This document shows positions 13,301-25,211 of a stretch of DNA of 64,000 nucleotides, piece by piece. A program made the position numbers and the translations under genes. The stretch is from Hyperoplus lanceolatus (Eukaryota; Chordata; Actinopteri; Uranoscopiformes; Ammodytidae): positions 27,420,001-27,484,000 of the forward strand of contig CM049406.2 in the NCBI GenBank assembly GCA_026929865.2, read 5' to 3'. The notes beneath the pieces are model-generated. The model made no database searches. It saw only the letters and a program-made list of their open reading frames with translations, and was not told where the DNA came from. How positions within the stretch are numbered: the stretch's first letter is position 1; every line of letters starts with the position of its first letter.

Positions 13301-16300
13301 GCGGCTTGCCTCCCAGCATGGTGCCCTGACACTCCTCGATGGCCTTCTTCTGCTCGCCCTCATCCCCAAACTTAACGAAGCCGTAACCTCTGCAAGTCAA
13401 ACCACAGTTAAGCCTCCTCTCCACACCACCACACACTCCATTACTGGGCATTTATGAGCCACTTAATCATGAGAAACAGAATATAATGGGTATTATTATG
13501 GTAGAACTGAAACTTGTTGTTTTACTTTTAACATGAGGAAGCATCACTTGAATTGTGAGTTGCTCTTGCTTAGCCTATATGGGGAAAACAATAGTTTTAG
13601 CATAAGACGGTAAGAAAACATTTTTTTTCAGCCTTTTGAATCGAAGAGAGATGATGTACTTGTCGTTCAAGGTCCATAGCTGCTTTTCTAAACAGTCATT
13701 ACACAACACAAACCAGGAGACATTTTTATATTATTGCACATGTATTACAATAATATTCAAAACCCAGAATATATGACAAACTTAACAAATGATAAGTAGT
13801 TCAAGAAAGTATCTGATGTCATCAAACTAAATCCACATGGCGGTCGGGTTCCACCTGTATGAGCCAACATACCTGGAGTATCCGTACTGGTCAGTGACCA
13901 CTTTGGCTCCCTTGCAGGACAGATACTTCTTGAAGACTTGGTGCAGCTGGAAGTCGTCCACCTCAGAAGCCAAGTCACCCACAAACACTGAGAACTCCGG
14001 CCTGAGAGAGGGGGGAAAACTTATCATCAAAATGTGTATATACGGCTCTAGAAAAAATGAAGAGACCACTCCAAATGTTGAGTGTGTCTTGTTTTACTCT
14101 TTATAGGTTTATGTTTGAGAATAATTAACATGTTGGTTTTATAATATAAACTAATGACAACATTTCTAGATGCCAATCATTTTTTATGTCATTTAGGGCA
14201 TTTTCAATCAGTTATGTAGAGAGGAAGATTTAAGAAAAATCCACACTGGTCTCTTAATTTTTTCCAGAGCTGTATATTTGTTTTTCTGTTTACCCAAAAC
14301 CAAGACCAATGACTGGGTGTGTTTTTGTGGTGCATGTCTCACTTGGCTCAATTCATAGATATGGAAGAAAGCAGCACAAAGTCAATCAGTCGGCTGACGG
14401 CTTATCAAACAGATCAAAGTGTATCTCGGCATGCGTATTGTGACTTCATCTAGTGCTGAAGAATCTAGATTGCAACGCTCCGTGTCTATTGCATCCCCCT
14501 CTGTGGTGGCCGTCAAGGACAAGATCCTAGTAACTAAAGATGGCATCATCCACCACTGCCTCAAGTCTTTCCACAATATCAAGTGATGAGGTGAAGATGT
14601 ATTTAGTTATTTATCCTATTGTACTTCTTCTACGTCTTCCAAGAGGTTTAAGTATGTTTATTCTGAGCTACTGTAGAAACATGGCGGTGCAACATGGCGC
14701 TCCTATGTAAATATTAAAGGCTCATCCTAAGGCAATAAATAAAGACACAGACAAATTAAGACTTACTTATGAATACTATATTCCAATTGTATCGAGTCTG
14801 TTCTGAAACAGATCAATTCCCTTTACACACTGTTGCCCTTAAGTTATTCCTTAAAGGCCCTTTTCCTCCAGTTAACTTCAAGTTACATGAATAGCTATTT
14901 TCCTAGACAGCAAAGGTGACTTTTATTGCCTAAGTGGAAATAGAGAACAACAGTCAAACTTACCCTGCCTCTGGCCGCTTTCCATAGGTGGCATAGTTTA
15001 GCTTAAACTTGCGGGGCTGCACATAGGGGGAGAGAAAAAAAACACACACACTGAGCCAACCTCAAAGACCAAAGACGTGTAGTATAGCACTGATATTGCT
15101 GAAAATAAAAGAGTGGAGTTATTATGCTTGTTTGTTATTTGGGTTTACATACCTCCACCACCCAGACCAGCCTTTAGCCCATTCCTCAGTTAGTTCCTAC
15201 CAAGAGACTCTATTCACCAGCTTCAAACAAAGTGCATTCATGTACACAAGCAGCCTGTCAGCCGCCTGGCAGCAGCAGCTACAGGCTGGTGGACAGGGGA
15301 GCCCAGTAGCTTGGCCAGCTCACAGGACCAACAGCATTTTACAAAACTCAGTAGCAAAGCAGCTAAAGCTCTCAACATGGACACACCACTTGAGACTTTC
15401 AAAACTAGCATCAAGCTGCCACGATTTTTTGAAGTCATCAGTTTCGTAAAGTGAGACCGACGGCTTCATGCTTACAGTATCTGTAACTTCTGTTTAACAT
15501 TGCTTTCGTTTAGACGCGTAGTTAAATTCACAAAGAACAGCAGTTGTAGCGAAAGCAACAAAAGCATACCTATTAAAAAAAACTATTGAGTCACTGTTGT
15601 AACAAAAGAGGACCAAGACTAGTTGAGCTCCACTACCCACAGTCAAATCAACAATTAAATACTGCCTGATAACACAAGTGTAATACTGGGTTATACTGGG
15701 GAAAAGGAAGGCAGTATTAAATTGTCAATTCATTTTTGTAAAAAAAACAATATTTATGTTTAGATATATATATATATATGCATGCAGCAAAGACTGAATC
15801 AAAGATATATGATGAAGTATTTTGCAATTACAGCATAGAACTTACCGGGTTTGATCCGGGGACCAGTTTGCCGTTGAGTTTTTGGACACAGCGGTCGACA
15901 CTTGCTTCATCGGCCAGCTCCACAAAGCAGTATCCTGCTGAGCCGCTGCATGAGAGGAGACAGACATGTTAGGGACACACTTTGTATGGAAGCAATTTAA
16001 TGACCACTATGAAAGCCAGGCAGTTAAAGGTGAAGCAAGCAATTTATTTCTGTTAATATAAATGTTAAATCGCTCTTTATTCATAGTGATCACTTATATA
16101 GTGCGCGTTTCATAAAGCCGATCTCTCAGTCACTCGCTCTGCATGTAATCGGCAAATAAATTTTTCGGGGGATCCCAATATTGATAACCAATCAGAAGAG
16201 GGAACGCTACAAACTGGTACCCGTCTCACAGCCAGTGCACGCACAGAGCAACAGATGGGTGAATGTGCCTACAATGGCGGAGCAGGTAAAAATCCTTCAC

Positions 16301-18246
16301 AAAGTCTGTTTTGATGGTTTTTATCATGTTTTATCACACTTATGGATCTGAGGTGATGCTAGATAACCCGCTGCTTGAAGACCGCAGTGCATTAATGTGG
16401 TGACAAGTGAGGGGACTGCTAACTGCAGTCAGTGACAGGAAGTTAGCTAAACTGACCATTCCGCTTACTGTACCTTTAACATTGTCAACAAAGCTGATGC
16501 AACATTTTGGTTAAGGGTGAGCAAACACTTGGTGTAACCATTTCCTGAGATTCGTCTAGGCGTCTGTAAGGCCAGTGGGCCGACACTGAGCTAGCTACAC
16601 CTCTGCTAAACAATTTTCCTCTGGGAAAACCAGGCCCCCAGGACTGTGCCTTCTCCCAGCAGCCAGCATGGACATGTGGCCAACCCATTGGTATTGCATG
16701 GTGAGGGGGGAGCTTATTTTCATGCGGCCTGTAGGCAGGTTTCCCTGTCCACACAGTACAAGCGGCGAACAAGATTGTGTCTCTGCAAAAAAATTCTGGA
16801 TATCAATCATAGGCTCATACTTATCTTTAGACCATATACTATTAAAATGGAAGTTTTCTCATTTCAAAACGCCACCTCAAGCGTTTTATTAGCCCAACGG
16901 CTTTCAGTTTGTGTTCGCCAGGCTAGACGCTACAGAATGAGAATGATTCTACACCCGCCTCCAGTCCTCTACGCTTGCCGCCCTCTTTCTTGATAGGTCC
17001 ATAATACAGCTACGTCCATGCTACGTCATGCTTCCGAGCCACATGGAATTTCCGGATTATGCTTCCTTGTTGCTTCACTGCGCCAATGAGCAGCTTTCAT
17101 AGGAATGAATGGGCGCCGTGTTTCAATCCGGTGTCCATTTCTTTATATGTTCATGGGGAAAACCCTTCAACACAGAGGCTGGTGTAGCCTATGAAGTGAG
17201 CTGATGTATATAACGTACCCTGTTATCCTGTGAGTGATGATCTTGACTCCAAAGGGCGATTCTCCCATAGCACTGAAGGCCTGCTTGATAAAGTTCTCAT
17301 CCATGTATGGGTCCAACTAAACACACATGAGAAGAAAATTGACGTGTAACTTTCAGTTTCAAGCAAAAACACACATCACTTATAAAAAAAAAATGCATGT
17401 AGAATTTAATACCCAAACTATTAATAAAGAGTATATAGTCTTGTCACGTGTTGATGGGACGATGGGCGGTACACATTCAAATATGCTGAAAATGCCCCCC
17501 ACTTCATACTGATCACACAGTAGATTTGGTTCCCCCCCAAATCCACGGCTACGGTCTTTGCACATTGTATCAAGTAACTAAACACTTGTCAACTAAAGTA
17601 AATAAACTTGAACTTTGTAACTGCACCATAGTCAATGTTTGTACAGAATATTTAACCGGGTGACTCGGACATTTTTCCCCTGTCAATTACTTGTGTATCA
17701 AGAAGTTGTAGTTTCGACACGTTGCGCCACTGCAGGCCTCAGAAACGTTACAGCTTTGAATTCATTGAATGGGCGATTCTCCACCAAACTCCACTCAATA
17801 TAAGCCCATTTTCAGTTGGGAGACTACAATGAATCGCCGATGCACTCAAACACTTCCGTCGTGTCGTTACTTGTTGCATGAACGTGTATAACTACACAAC
17901 AGCGTTATTAACTTTAAGCATTAGCACTTATCGATTTCTTCAACTAGCCTGGGGGTTGCTACCGGGTGATGACGATTGTGTGGAGTTTGGAGTGCTCGGA
18001 GGATCATTTCTCCACAAATGTTATCAACTGTTGTTATCAAGATGTGTAACGCCATGTTGTACATACGGAGTACCTTAGAAGTTAGAGGTTAGCCTAACCT
18101 TTTACTATGGGGGGGGGGGGGGTCACGTTACGTATCTGGGCTAACGACCAGCGCGCGCGGCTAAGCTAACGCTGCCGCACTGAAACAAACAAGAGACTAG
18201 TTCAACATACATCACCCATCCACAGGCTCGTCTGTCTGTTAAACAT
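10318..18246 (-). CDS. trnau1ap: tRNA selenocysteine 1-associated protein 1 (SECp43), nine exons
   Basis: Minus-strand exons in order are 18246-18211, 17316-17219, 15945-15846, 15016-14964, 14001-13873, 13389-13273, 12493-12211, 11988-11946 and 10454-10318. They join without a frame break to 331 aa plus TGA. SECp43 is an RNA-binding protein that associates with selenocysteine tRNA and supports selenoprotein synthesis. The start [16 protein letters not shown] is the typical opening of the first RRM (about residues 7-85), with RNP1-like AGYCFVEL. The second RRM (about 97-180) carries FSVFVGDL and RGYGFVKF. Exon 7 codes for a Tyr/Gly/Pro-rich tail with [14 protein letters not shown], and the end [15 protein letters not shown] matches the family C-terminus. 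The human protein is 287 aa; the extra length lies in the low-complexity tail. Introns hold a hAT-like element, TTAA-type and other repeats. Confidence 0.95.
10581..11742. mobile_element. hAT-like non-autonomous transposon in trnau1ap intron 8
   Basis: The ends are CAGTGTTTCC and GGAAACACTG, a terminal pair common in fish hAT elements. CTACC flanks both sides (10576-10580 and 11743-11747). The interior (about 10800-10990) is unusually GC-rich and has no transposase frame. A 5-bp flank is shorter than the 8 bp expected for hAT, so either the duplication has decayed or the family differs. Confidence 0.65.
12634..13219. mobile_element. Possible inverted-repeat element in trnau1ap intron 6
   Basis: Imperfect opposing ends (GTCTTTGTTTTTCCACTG near 12635 and GGTGGAAAAGCGGAAGAGG near 13201) bracket a stretch with GGTTCC phrases facing each other. 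The match is weak and the limits are approximate. Confidence 0.35.
16028..16475. mobile_element. TTAA-flanked short inverted-repeat element in trnau1ap intron 2
   Basis: TTAA occurs at 16024-16027 and 16476-16479, with AGGTGAAGCAAGC at one end and GCTTACTGTACCT at the other. These are the same AGGT/ACCT tips as the 8500-8737 element. There is no coding capacity. A piggyBac-type origin is inferred from the TTAA flanks. Confidence 0.5.
16635..17115 (+). repeat. Dispersed repeat, copy A (inverse partner at 21283-21772)
   Basis: This 480-bp stretch recurs in reverse orientation about 4.6 kb downstream. Shared phrases include GGATATCAATCATAGGCTCA, CGCCACCTCAAGCGTTTTAT and GCGCCAATGAGCAGCTTTCA. 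It lies inside trnau1ap intron 2. No protein is coded. It is probably a non-autonomous element family. Confidence 0.7.
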
Positions 18247-18502
18247 GGTGAAATGTGGCACCGAGGGAAAGCTGTAGATGGTTTCGTCTGTTTGGTGGAG
18301 GCGCAAAAAAAAGCGAAATTTCCCAACGTCAAAAACTTCTCCCCACGTTCGGTTCAGGCTAAACAAACCTAAATGTCCATGAAACAAACCAATACCCGGT
18401 TCCTCTTCCGTCTCGAGCGAATGCAAAATGCGACATGACTTCCGGTGTCATTCTGTGCCCTGCCCGCGGGGGGCACAGCTGAGGCAAGTCAACACTGTGA
18501 AT

Positions 18503-18520
18503 ACACACACACACACACAC

Positions 18521-18606
<86 letters not shown>
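18503..18606. repeat. (CA)n microsatellite
   Basis: About 52 CA units with one CG interruption near 18525. It lies upstream of the trnau1ap start codon, about 260 bp away. Confidence 0.95.
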
Positions 18607-18608
<2 letters not shown>

Positions 18609-19756
18609 TTGGTCCTTTTGGTCATGACAATTTTATGGAAGGCTTTATTTGTTTATTTTTTTTTCTCTCAATTCAATATTTCAGGATACAAATCTTATGA
18701 GCACAAAACATTTCTCCCGTAGTCTCGTAGCCTACATAGGGTAGTGTGTAGGCCTATAGTGCGACAACATTAGTAGGCTAGGTTACATAAAGAGACAAGG
18801 AAAGCCATGACATTTTAAGGTCAAATTAATTTTAAAGAAGTTAATTTTAAAGAAGTTATGAAGAGAGAGATAATTCTGTCAGAAAATTTGTGAAACTGTC
18901 AGGATTTTAATTTCTGAGAATTAATGATGTCTAATAGCCCCCATCATTAATGCATTTACTCAATGTATCTTATATAATCGAACTAACAATTAACCATTGA
19001 TCATCATGTGATATAGAAAGTCGTAAAACTCTATACGTCGTTAACAACTCCTGTTTGCTGGAAAGAGCAGAGAACACAGTATTGTAGAAATTCTCTATGC
19101 AGTTCCCAAAACTTTGAGGCCAAAGATGTATCCTTTTCTCCACAATGGGCCTCTGTAAAGCTCACACCTGCAGTTTTATCAGCAGATAGGAAACATTATT
19201 CCATCAAGGACATCGGCACGTAGGCGTTTTCTCCCATAGTGCAGATTCAACAATCCGGAAGAAGCTAAGCCAGAAGATTGGATGATTTCATAAACATGTG
19301 ACTAAATAATCCAATGAAATGAATATCTGAACTTGTTAAATGTTGTTGATGAGAGGAGAAGACTTCACTTTTTTGCTGCTCGTTTGTCTGCTGACTTATG
19401 CATAACCTGTAATCTGCCGACATCACTTTTTCATTAAACCATCCATTGTAACTTTTTATCACGACTCCTCCAACATTTTTGCATCCTCTCTTCCTCCTAA
19501 GAAACGAATACGTGAATTAATAATATAGTTTTATTAAAACGTTGGATAACTTTAAGGAATTGCATCTTTTTTTGGAAATGTATGCCTTTATTAAAATGTA
19601 GGCCTACCATAATCATATTTGTTGTGTTGTCTTTCATTCATGAACATTTCGGGTCATCAAGGTTTTAATACGGAGTGTAGGCTAGAAGAAGCACTTCATT
19701 GGTCTTGAATTGGCATCTCAGAGTGGGTGACTTACAATTATCTTCCTTTCTTTCTC

Positions 19757-19777
19757 AGACACAAACACACACACACA

Positions 19778-19873
<96 letters not shown>
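19757..19873. repeat. (CA)n microsatellite
   Basis: More than 50 CA units with a single ACC interruption near 19783. Confidence 0.95.
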
Positions 19874-19875
<2 letters not shown>

Positions 19876-20153
19876 GTGTGTTACTACAATGTTTTTTGAG
19901 TAGGGCATACACCTACAAATGATCTCACAAGTCGTTTTTTGCTTATTGGCTTCATCCATGTATATTTGTTGTGTATGTTTTATCTGCTAAATGTAGACAA
20001 TAGAAAAATATAAGTTAATGCTGATGCATAATGACAAAATGGAAATGTGCCATTTTTGATAACCAGTCATTAAGTAAATCGGTGATCAGCCTGAGCTTAG
20101 AGTTGTAGATGTATAGAGAAGTAAAAAGTAAAAAGTAAAAAGTTACAAGCAAT

Positions 20154-20900
20154 GTTTGAAGAAAGAGGAGTCTCGTATGATTTAAGAAGAAAAACAAGAT
20201 TCACAGAGAAAAATATACGGACCACACTTAAATCATTTTCGATTTCTGTAAAGGGTATTAAATTATGGAATGAACTTGATGAAGATATCACAGGGAGTTG
20301 CAGTTTGCGAAATTTCAAAAAAATGTATGTTTCTAAAATTATGGAAAATTATAGACTGAAAGCAGAGCACTAATAAGCGGAGTAAAGGTGAATGGCACTA
20401 ACATAACATTATTGTAAAAGAGAGGTCAGCAGAATGACTTGTTTGGGTTTGAATACTTTTGCAGTTGTGTTTAGACTACCAGATAATGACTTTGAAAAGG
20501 CCACAATAAAAGGGCAAAACAAACTCTGCATTGTGCAGAAAATCAGAACGGAGCAGAACTGATCTTAAAAGCTGAAGCAAGTGGATTAATCATCATCATT
20601 AATCATTAATCATCACATTAAAAAAATGCATATTTGTGTGTTTTCTTCCTTTTTATTTTTATTTTATTTTATTTTTTTATTTTGATTTTATTTTGTTTTT
20701 TTTCTTTTTTTTTTTGTGATCAGTAAATGTGTATCTGATTCTGAATCTGTTGAAATTGGGGGCGGGACTCGATAAGCCTTAGGCTTCTTCCGTCACCCTT
20801 CGGACAACACTAATTAAGATGTATGACGTGAAAGAGATAATTGTGTATTGTGTGGAATTGTCTGAAAGAATAATAATAAATAAATAAATAAATAAATAAA
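20154..20900 (+). mobile_element. LINE 3' end (CR1/L2/Rex-like), truncated
   Basis: A 73-aa frame at 20152-20373 ends with GIKLWNELDEDI...SLRNFKKMYVSKI, the pattern typical of the last residues of fish non-LTR reverse transcriptase proteins (a Trp-Asn motif followed by a Phe-Lys-Lys segment). It is followed by a T-rich stretch, a GATAAGCCTTAGGCTTCTTC motif and a (TAAA)n tail at about 20870-20900, as expected for a LINE 3' UTR. The endonuclease and polymerase domains are absent, so the copy is 5'-truncated and dead. Clade assignment is inferred. Confidence 0.65.
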
Positions 20901-21178
20901 TAATAAATACAAACAAAACGTTCCCCTAAATATCCACATGGCAGGCAGAAATTGAATAGGAAGAGGAAAATCCTTTGCCTAGCAAGCCCTGAAAGAAACA
21001 CAGAACAATCCTGTTACAGCAGTATATTAGATTATCATTATGTGCCACACACCATGCAGCGCGTAAAAGCTTGCCATCTATAGCCTACGCATACAGTGCC
21101 TAGGGGTACAACCTTTTATATACTATATGGGTACAATGCAACAGGCAGTACTTTTGCCACTGCATTGATCTCAAAATC

Positions 21179-21238
21179 AGGTCCCACTCAGATCACTGGA
21201 TTCAGAGTCCAAAGTGCTAACTATTACACCATGGAACC
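21179..21238 (-). pseudogene. tRNA-Gln(CTG) pseudogene
   Basis: The 5' half, anticodon loop and 3' acceptor side match the intact copies, but about 12 nt of the T arm are deleted and there are point changes in the D and anticodon stems. It cannot fold as a normal tRNA. Confidence 0.75.
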
Positions 21239-21282
21239 ATGGACCTATAAAGAAATGGACAGCGGACTGAAAACCGTTGGAA

Positions 21283-21772
21283 CGTTGAAGCCATTCATTC
21301 CTATGAAAGCTGCTCATTGGCGCAGGGCAACCATACAGGAAGTATTCCTGGCTTCGGCTTCCGCGTCCATGGTGCCAACACGCCCCTAAAGCGTGACGCG
21401 CAGTGTACGTTTCACTGACGTTCTTGGATGAAGAAAGCAGTGTAACCGAGTGTAACCCATGCCTCCTCCTCCCGCGAAAACAAACTGAAAGACGTTGAAA
21501 GCCGTTGGGCTAATAAAACGCTTGAGGTGGCGTTTTTAAATGAGAAAACTTCAGTTTTATTAGTACATGGTCTAAAGATATATGAGCCTATGATTGATAT
21601 CCAGAAAAAAAATGCGGAGACACAATCTTGTTCGCCGCTTGTATTGTGTGGACGGGGAAATCTGCCTCTGGGCTCTATGGAAAATAAGCTCCCATTCACA
21701 GCATGCAGTACCAATGGGTTGGCCACTAGTCCATGCTGGCTGCTCGGAGAAGGCAGCATCCTGGGGGCCTGC
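21283..21772 (-). repeat. Dispersed repeat, copy B (inverse of 16635-17115)
   Basis: This is the reverse complement of the repeat in trnau1ap intron 2, with scattered substitutions. Together they form an inverted pair about 4.2 kb apart, around the trnau1ap 5' end. Confidence 0.7.
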
Positions 21773-22051
21773 ATGGAACCCCAATTTATGTCCTTCCTTA
21801 AATGGCTTTATGAAGAAGTCTCCGCACCTACAGTACAGTAGAATTGTCAAATAGAACAGAACCCTAACCCAAATACTTCCCTCACCTTGTCCAGAACCTG
21901 CTGGACCAGTGGGATGGGGAACATACAGACCTTCATGTATAATTAGCCTTTGAGCAATGATGATTATTTAGATTGGTAGGAGGGGCCACCCATGAGTGAG
22001 CCTTTGCTGGGCCCGAGTGCACTTGACCAGTGGCACTTATGCCATTACAAT

Positions 22052-22075
22052 TGCTAACCATTACACCATGGAACC
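22052..22075 (-). pseudogene. tRNA-Gln 5' fragment
   Basis: Only the first 24 nt of the tRNA (acceptor strand and D arm) remain, at the position in the tandem unit where a full tRNA is expected. Confidence 0.65.
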
Positions 22076-22668
22076 CCTATGCTCCCTTTCGAGCTGCGTT
22101 CAAATGCGATTGATGTGGGTGGGAAATATTACAATCACATCTAAAATTGTATATCCTTCCTAAAAATGGCTAAATGAAGAAGTCTCCACTAACACAGTAG
22201 CATTGTCAAATAGAACATATTTCATCATACATCAGCAGTATTATTTGCAACCAGGCTTCCCTCACCTTGTCCAGAACCTGCTGGATCAGTGGGGTAGGAG
22301 AAAGCAGATACAGTCCTTGTATGATTGGAATAAGGGCCACACATGAGTGAGCCTTGTCTGGGCCCAAGTGTACTTGATCAGTGACAGTTTTGCCATTGCA
22401 TTGATTTCAAAATCAGGTCCTTTCTTATATGAAGAAGTCTCTACTCCTACAGCACGGTAGACTTGTCAGATAAAACATATTTCATCATACATCAGCAGTA
22501 TTATGTACAACATGGCTTTCCTCACCTTGTCTAGAACCTGCTGGATCAGTGGGATGGGGACAGGAACATACAGACCTTCATGTACAATTAGCCTTTGAGC
22601 AATGATGATTATGAGGGAGCCCTGGCTGGGCCCGACTGCACTTTCGCCATTGCATTGATCTCAAAATC

Positions 22669-22740
22669 AGGTCCCACCGAGATTTGAACTCGGATCGCTG
22701 GATTCAGAGTCCAGAGTGCTAACCATTACACCATGGAACC
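22669..22740 (-). tRNA. tRNA-Gln(CTG)
   Basis: 72 nt read on the minus strand. The acceptor arms GGTTCCA and TGGGACC pair (one G-T), the D arm has the A-box TAATGGTTAGC, the anticodon loop contains CTG, and the T arm is CCGAG/CTCGG with GTTCAAATC as the B-box. It carries glutamine to CAG codons. A TTTT run lies a few bases beyond the 3' end, as needed for RNA polymerase III termination. Confidence 0.95.
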
Positions 22741-23190
22741 CCACATACTTGCTGGTGCTGCGTTCAAATGCAATTGATGTGGGTAGGAAATATCAGCTTT
22801 TTATAGTGTTTTATATTCTTCCTAAACATGATCATATGAAGAAGTCTCTGCTCCTACAGTACAGTACACTTGTCAAATAGCAGATATATTTCATTGAACG
22901 GCACAACAGTATTAATTGTAACCTGGCTTCCCTCACCTTGTGAGCTCAACTCTCTTATTTAGATTCCTATGCATGTCCGGCACATATTTTGAAATTGACA
23001 ATAAAGCTGACTTTGACTTGTCGAGAACCTGCTGGATCAGTGAGATGGGTAGACCACGAACAGACTTTGACATTAGATTGGTAGGGATACCGTTTCTAAA
23101 TCCCACCTGCATGGAAACGGGTCTAACAGGTGGGCGTAAACAGTGAACGCCATTCATGAAGCAGGATGTCTAGAGCTGGATCTCGATTCA

Positions 23191-23859
23191 GGGGTTGCAG
23201 CCTACGAAGGCTGCATTTGAAGACCGATTGCGTCATAGCGGCGCGCAAAGGCTTGTTGTCCTTCATATGCAGCCGAGAAATGCAGCCTTCAGCTGTATCC
23301 CATTACAGAGACCGCGCCCTTGGAAGGACGCGGTCTATGAAGGCTATAGCCTATGAAGGCCGATTCGAAGGCCGAACGACGCCGAACGAGCGTTGTTAAA
23401 CGAGAAGGTCTCCGCAGGTCTACGTTTACGAGCATTTCCGGTTTGCGTAACAAGCCGTTACCTTGCGTGACGACTCGCCGCTCCTGTGCTGCCTAGCAAC
23501 CCTGATTGCTGCCAACGGAAATAGCTTTGTCAACGGAGGAAAAAAGAAAAAGAAGTTGCCTACCAGACGAAAAGAAAAAAAGTAGGCTACAAGAAAAAAA
23601 GAAAGGAAGATAAAAGTTAAGAAGATGGAGCAACACGTTGCTGTTTTGTTATTTTATTTTATGACATCCCTGAAAAAAACGCAATGAATCATGGGATATT
23701 TTGGGCCGCAAAGGATCCATCTGATGCAGCCTTCAAAACCGAGAAACGAAGGCTGCATTTCTCGGCCGCATATGAAGGAGCCTTGCAAATGGAACAAGCC
23801 TTTGCGCGCCGCTATGACGCAATCGGTCTTCAAATGCAACCTTCGTAGGCCGCTGCCCC
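23191..23859. mobile_element. Inverted-repeat element inside the tRNA-Gln array
   Basis: Arms of about 110 bp start at GGGGTTGCAGCCTACGAAGG and end at the matching reverse complement (CCTTCGTAGGCCGCTGCCCC), with a few indels. The centre has a purine-rich AAAAAGAAAAAGAAG stretch and no transposase. The insertion splits two tRNA-Gln units. Confidence 0.7.
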
Positions 23860-24085
23860 ATATTTAAGACACGGCTTATGTGTATAGCAGGCACGCAAGT
23901 GCCCTAGGCCACATGATTTGCAAGTTGGCTATTCCTCATCCTGTCCAGAATCTGCTGGATCAGCAGGATAGGGGGAACACACAGCCTTTCATGAGCCTGA
24001 ACTTTAGTCAGATTGGTAGGGGGCCCATCCATGACTGAGTCTTGTTGGCCATTTGTGTCCCTGACTGGGACTCAATCTCAAAATC

Positions 24086-24157
24086 AGGTACCACTGAGAT
24101 TTGAACTCAGATCGCTGGATTCAGAGTCCAGAGTGCTAACCATTACACCATGGAACC
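24086..24157 (-). tRNA. tRNA-Gln(CTG), variant copy, possibly inactive
   Basis: The 72 nt match the intact copies apart from a T stem changed on both strands (CTGAG pairing with CTCAG) and one acceptor-stem change that creates a T-T mismatch. The anticodon is still CTG and the A box is unchanged. Paired T-stem changes suggest selection on the fold; the acceptor mismatch suggests early decay. Confidence 0.7.
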
Positions 24158-24418
24158 CCTTTGTTACCCTTTGAGCTGCATTCAAATGCAATTGATGTGG
24201 GTGGGAAATATTAGAATCACACCTAAGGTATATATACTTAAAGGATATATTAAAATGTCACCGTGCCAACAGTACAGTATACTTGTCAAATAGAACAGAT
24301 ATCAACATACATTACAACCCCAGCTTCCTTCACCTAGGCTACTGGATCAGGGGGATGGGGGCAAACATGTACAGTTAGCTTTTGACTGCACCTATGCTAT
24401 GGCATTGATCTCAAAATC

Positions 24419-24490
24419 AGGTCCCACCGAGATTTGAACTCGGATCGCTGGATTCAGAGTCCAGAGTGCTAACCATTACACCATGGAACC
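24419..24490 (-). tRNA. tRNA-Gln(CTG)
   Basis: It is identical over 72 nt to the copy at 22669-22740, including the acceptor, D, anticodon (CTG) and T arms, and is followed by the same TTTT-containing 3' flank. Confidence 0.95.
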
Positions 24491-24559
24491 AACATATCTA
24501 GAAATATGCTGCCTTCAGGTACAATTGGCTTGTGTGGGAAATATAAACATCACATTTAA

Positions 24560-25162
24560 AGAGGACCTATGATGCTTTTTGACTTTTATGACCTATAAAC
24601 GTTGTTATGATGATTCATAGTCATGCTTAACCATACTAAATGATCAAATAATGACTTACATGCATTTCGACATATTCCCTGCTGACCGTCTGGGGTGTCT
24701 GTGCAGAGCACTAAACACTATTCTAGCCAGTCGAGAAGTCACGTCTTCAAAGCGGTCTACCCTTTCATAATTTGTGACGTCGCATAAAACTTTGTGACGT
24801 CTCCACGCGGATGTTTCCATGTATGGTAATGCTGTCACTTCCCTGTTCGTGTCTGCCTCGCGCCCTTATAGGTCCATGCTCGCGCTTCCCGCCACTGAAA
24901 GTGTTCCGGAAGGAAGGTAACCAATCACAACGGAGTGGGGTTTGCAGGAGGGGGGGGAGGGGAGCGGAGATGGCCGAAGCACAGGCGGAGGGAGCCGAAG
25001 CACACACACTCAAGTGTTGACAGGATGTGCTGGATCGCCAAAATAAGAGAAAGAGCTTCCCGAAAATCTACATAGTTTTTTGTGATGTGATTCGTGTCAG
25101 GTTGCTCTATAGAAGTGTAAAACAAGAAATTAAGACCAGAAAAGTAGCATAATAGGTCCTCT
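24560..25162. mobile_element. TTAA-flanked inverted-repeat element
   Basis: The tips AGAGGACCTATGATGC and GCATAATAGGTCCTCT face each other between TTAA at 24556-24559 and TTAA at 25163-25166. The interior is partly GC-rich (about 24840-24990) and non-coding. The TTAA flanks point to a piggyBac-type mechanism (inferred). It lies between two tRNA-Gln genes. Confidence 0.7.
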
Positions 25163-25211
25163 TTAAGTTTTTCTAGATAGTCTAGATTTCACTTATTTTT
25201 ATCTTTACACT

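Larger units (their letters stand above)
21100..24490 (-). repeat. Tandem array of tRNA-Gln units, partly decayed
   Basis: Units of roughly 300-400 bp share a lead phrase (CCTCACCTTGTCCAGAACCT near 21882, 22260 and 22523, with variants near 22932-23034, 23938 and 24331), a spacer (ATGAAGAAGTCTC...TTGTCAAATAGAACA near 21810, 22175, 22430, 22838 and 24265) and a tRNA-Gln or its remnant. In the unit near 22400 the tRNA has been excised, leaving only AAATCAGGTCC from its 3' edge. Confidence 0.75.

Noticed and set aside
21412..21850. Several 85-120 aa frames on both strands
   Set aside because: They fall in a dispersed non-coding repeat that also occurs inverted at 16635-17115, with stops at different places.
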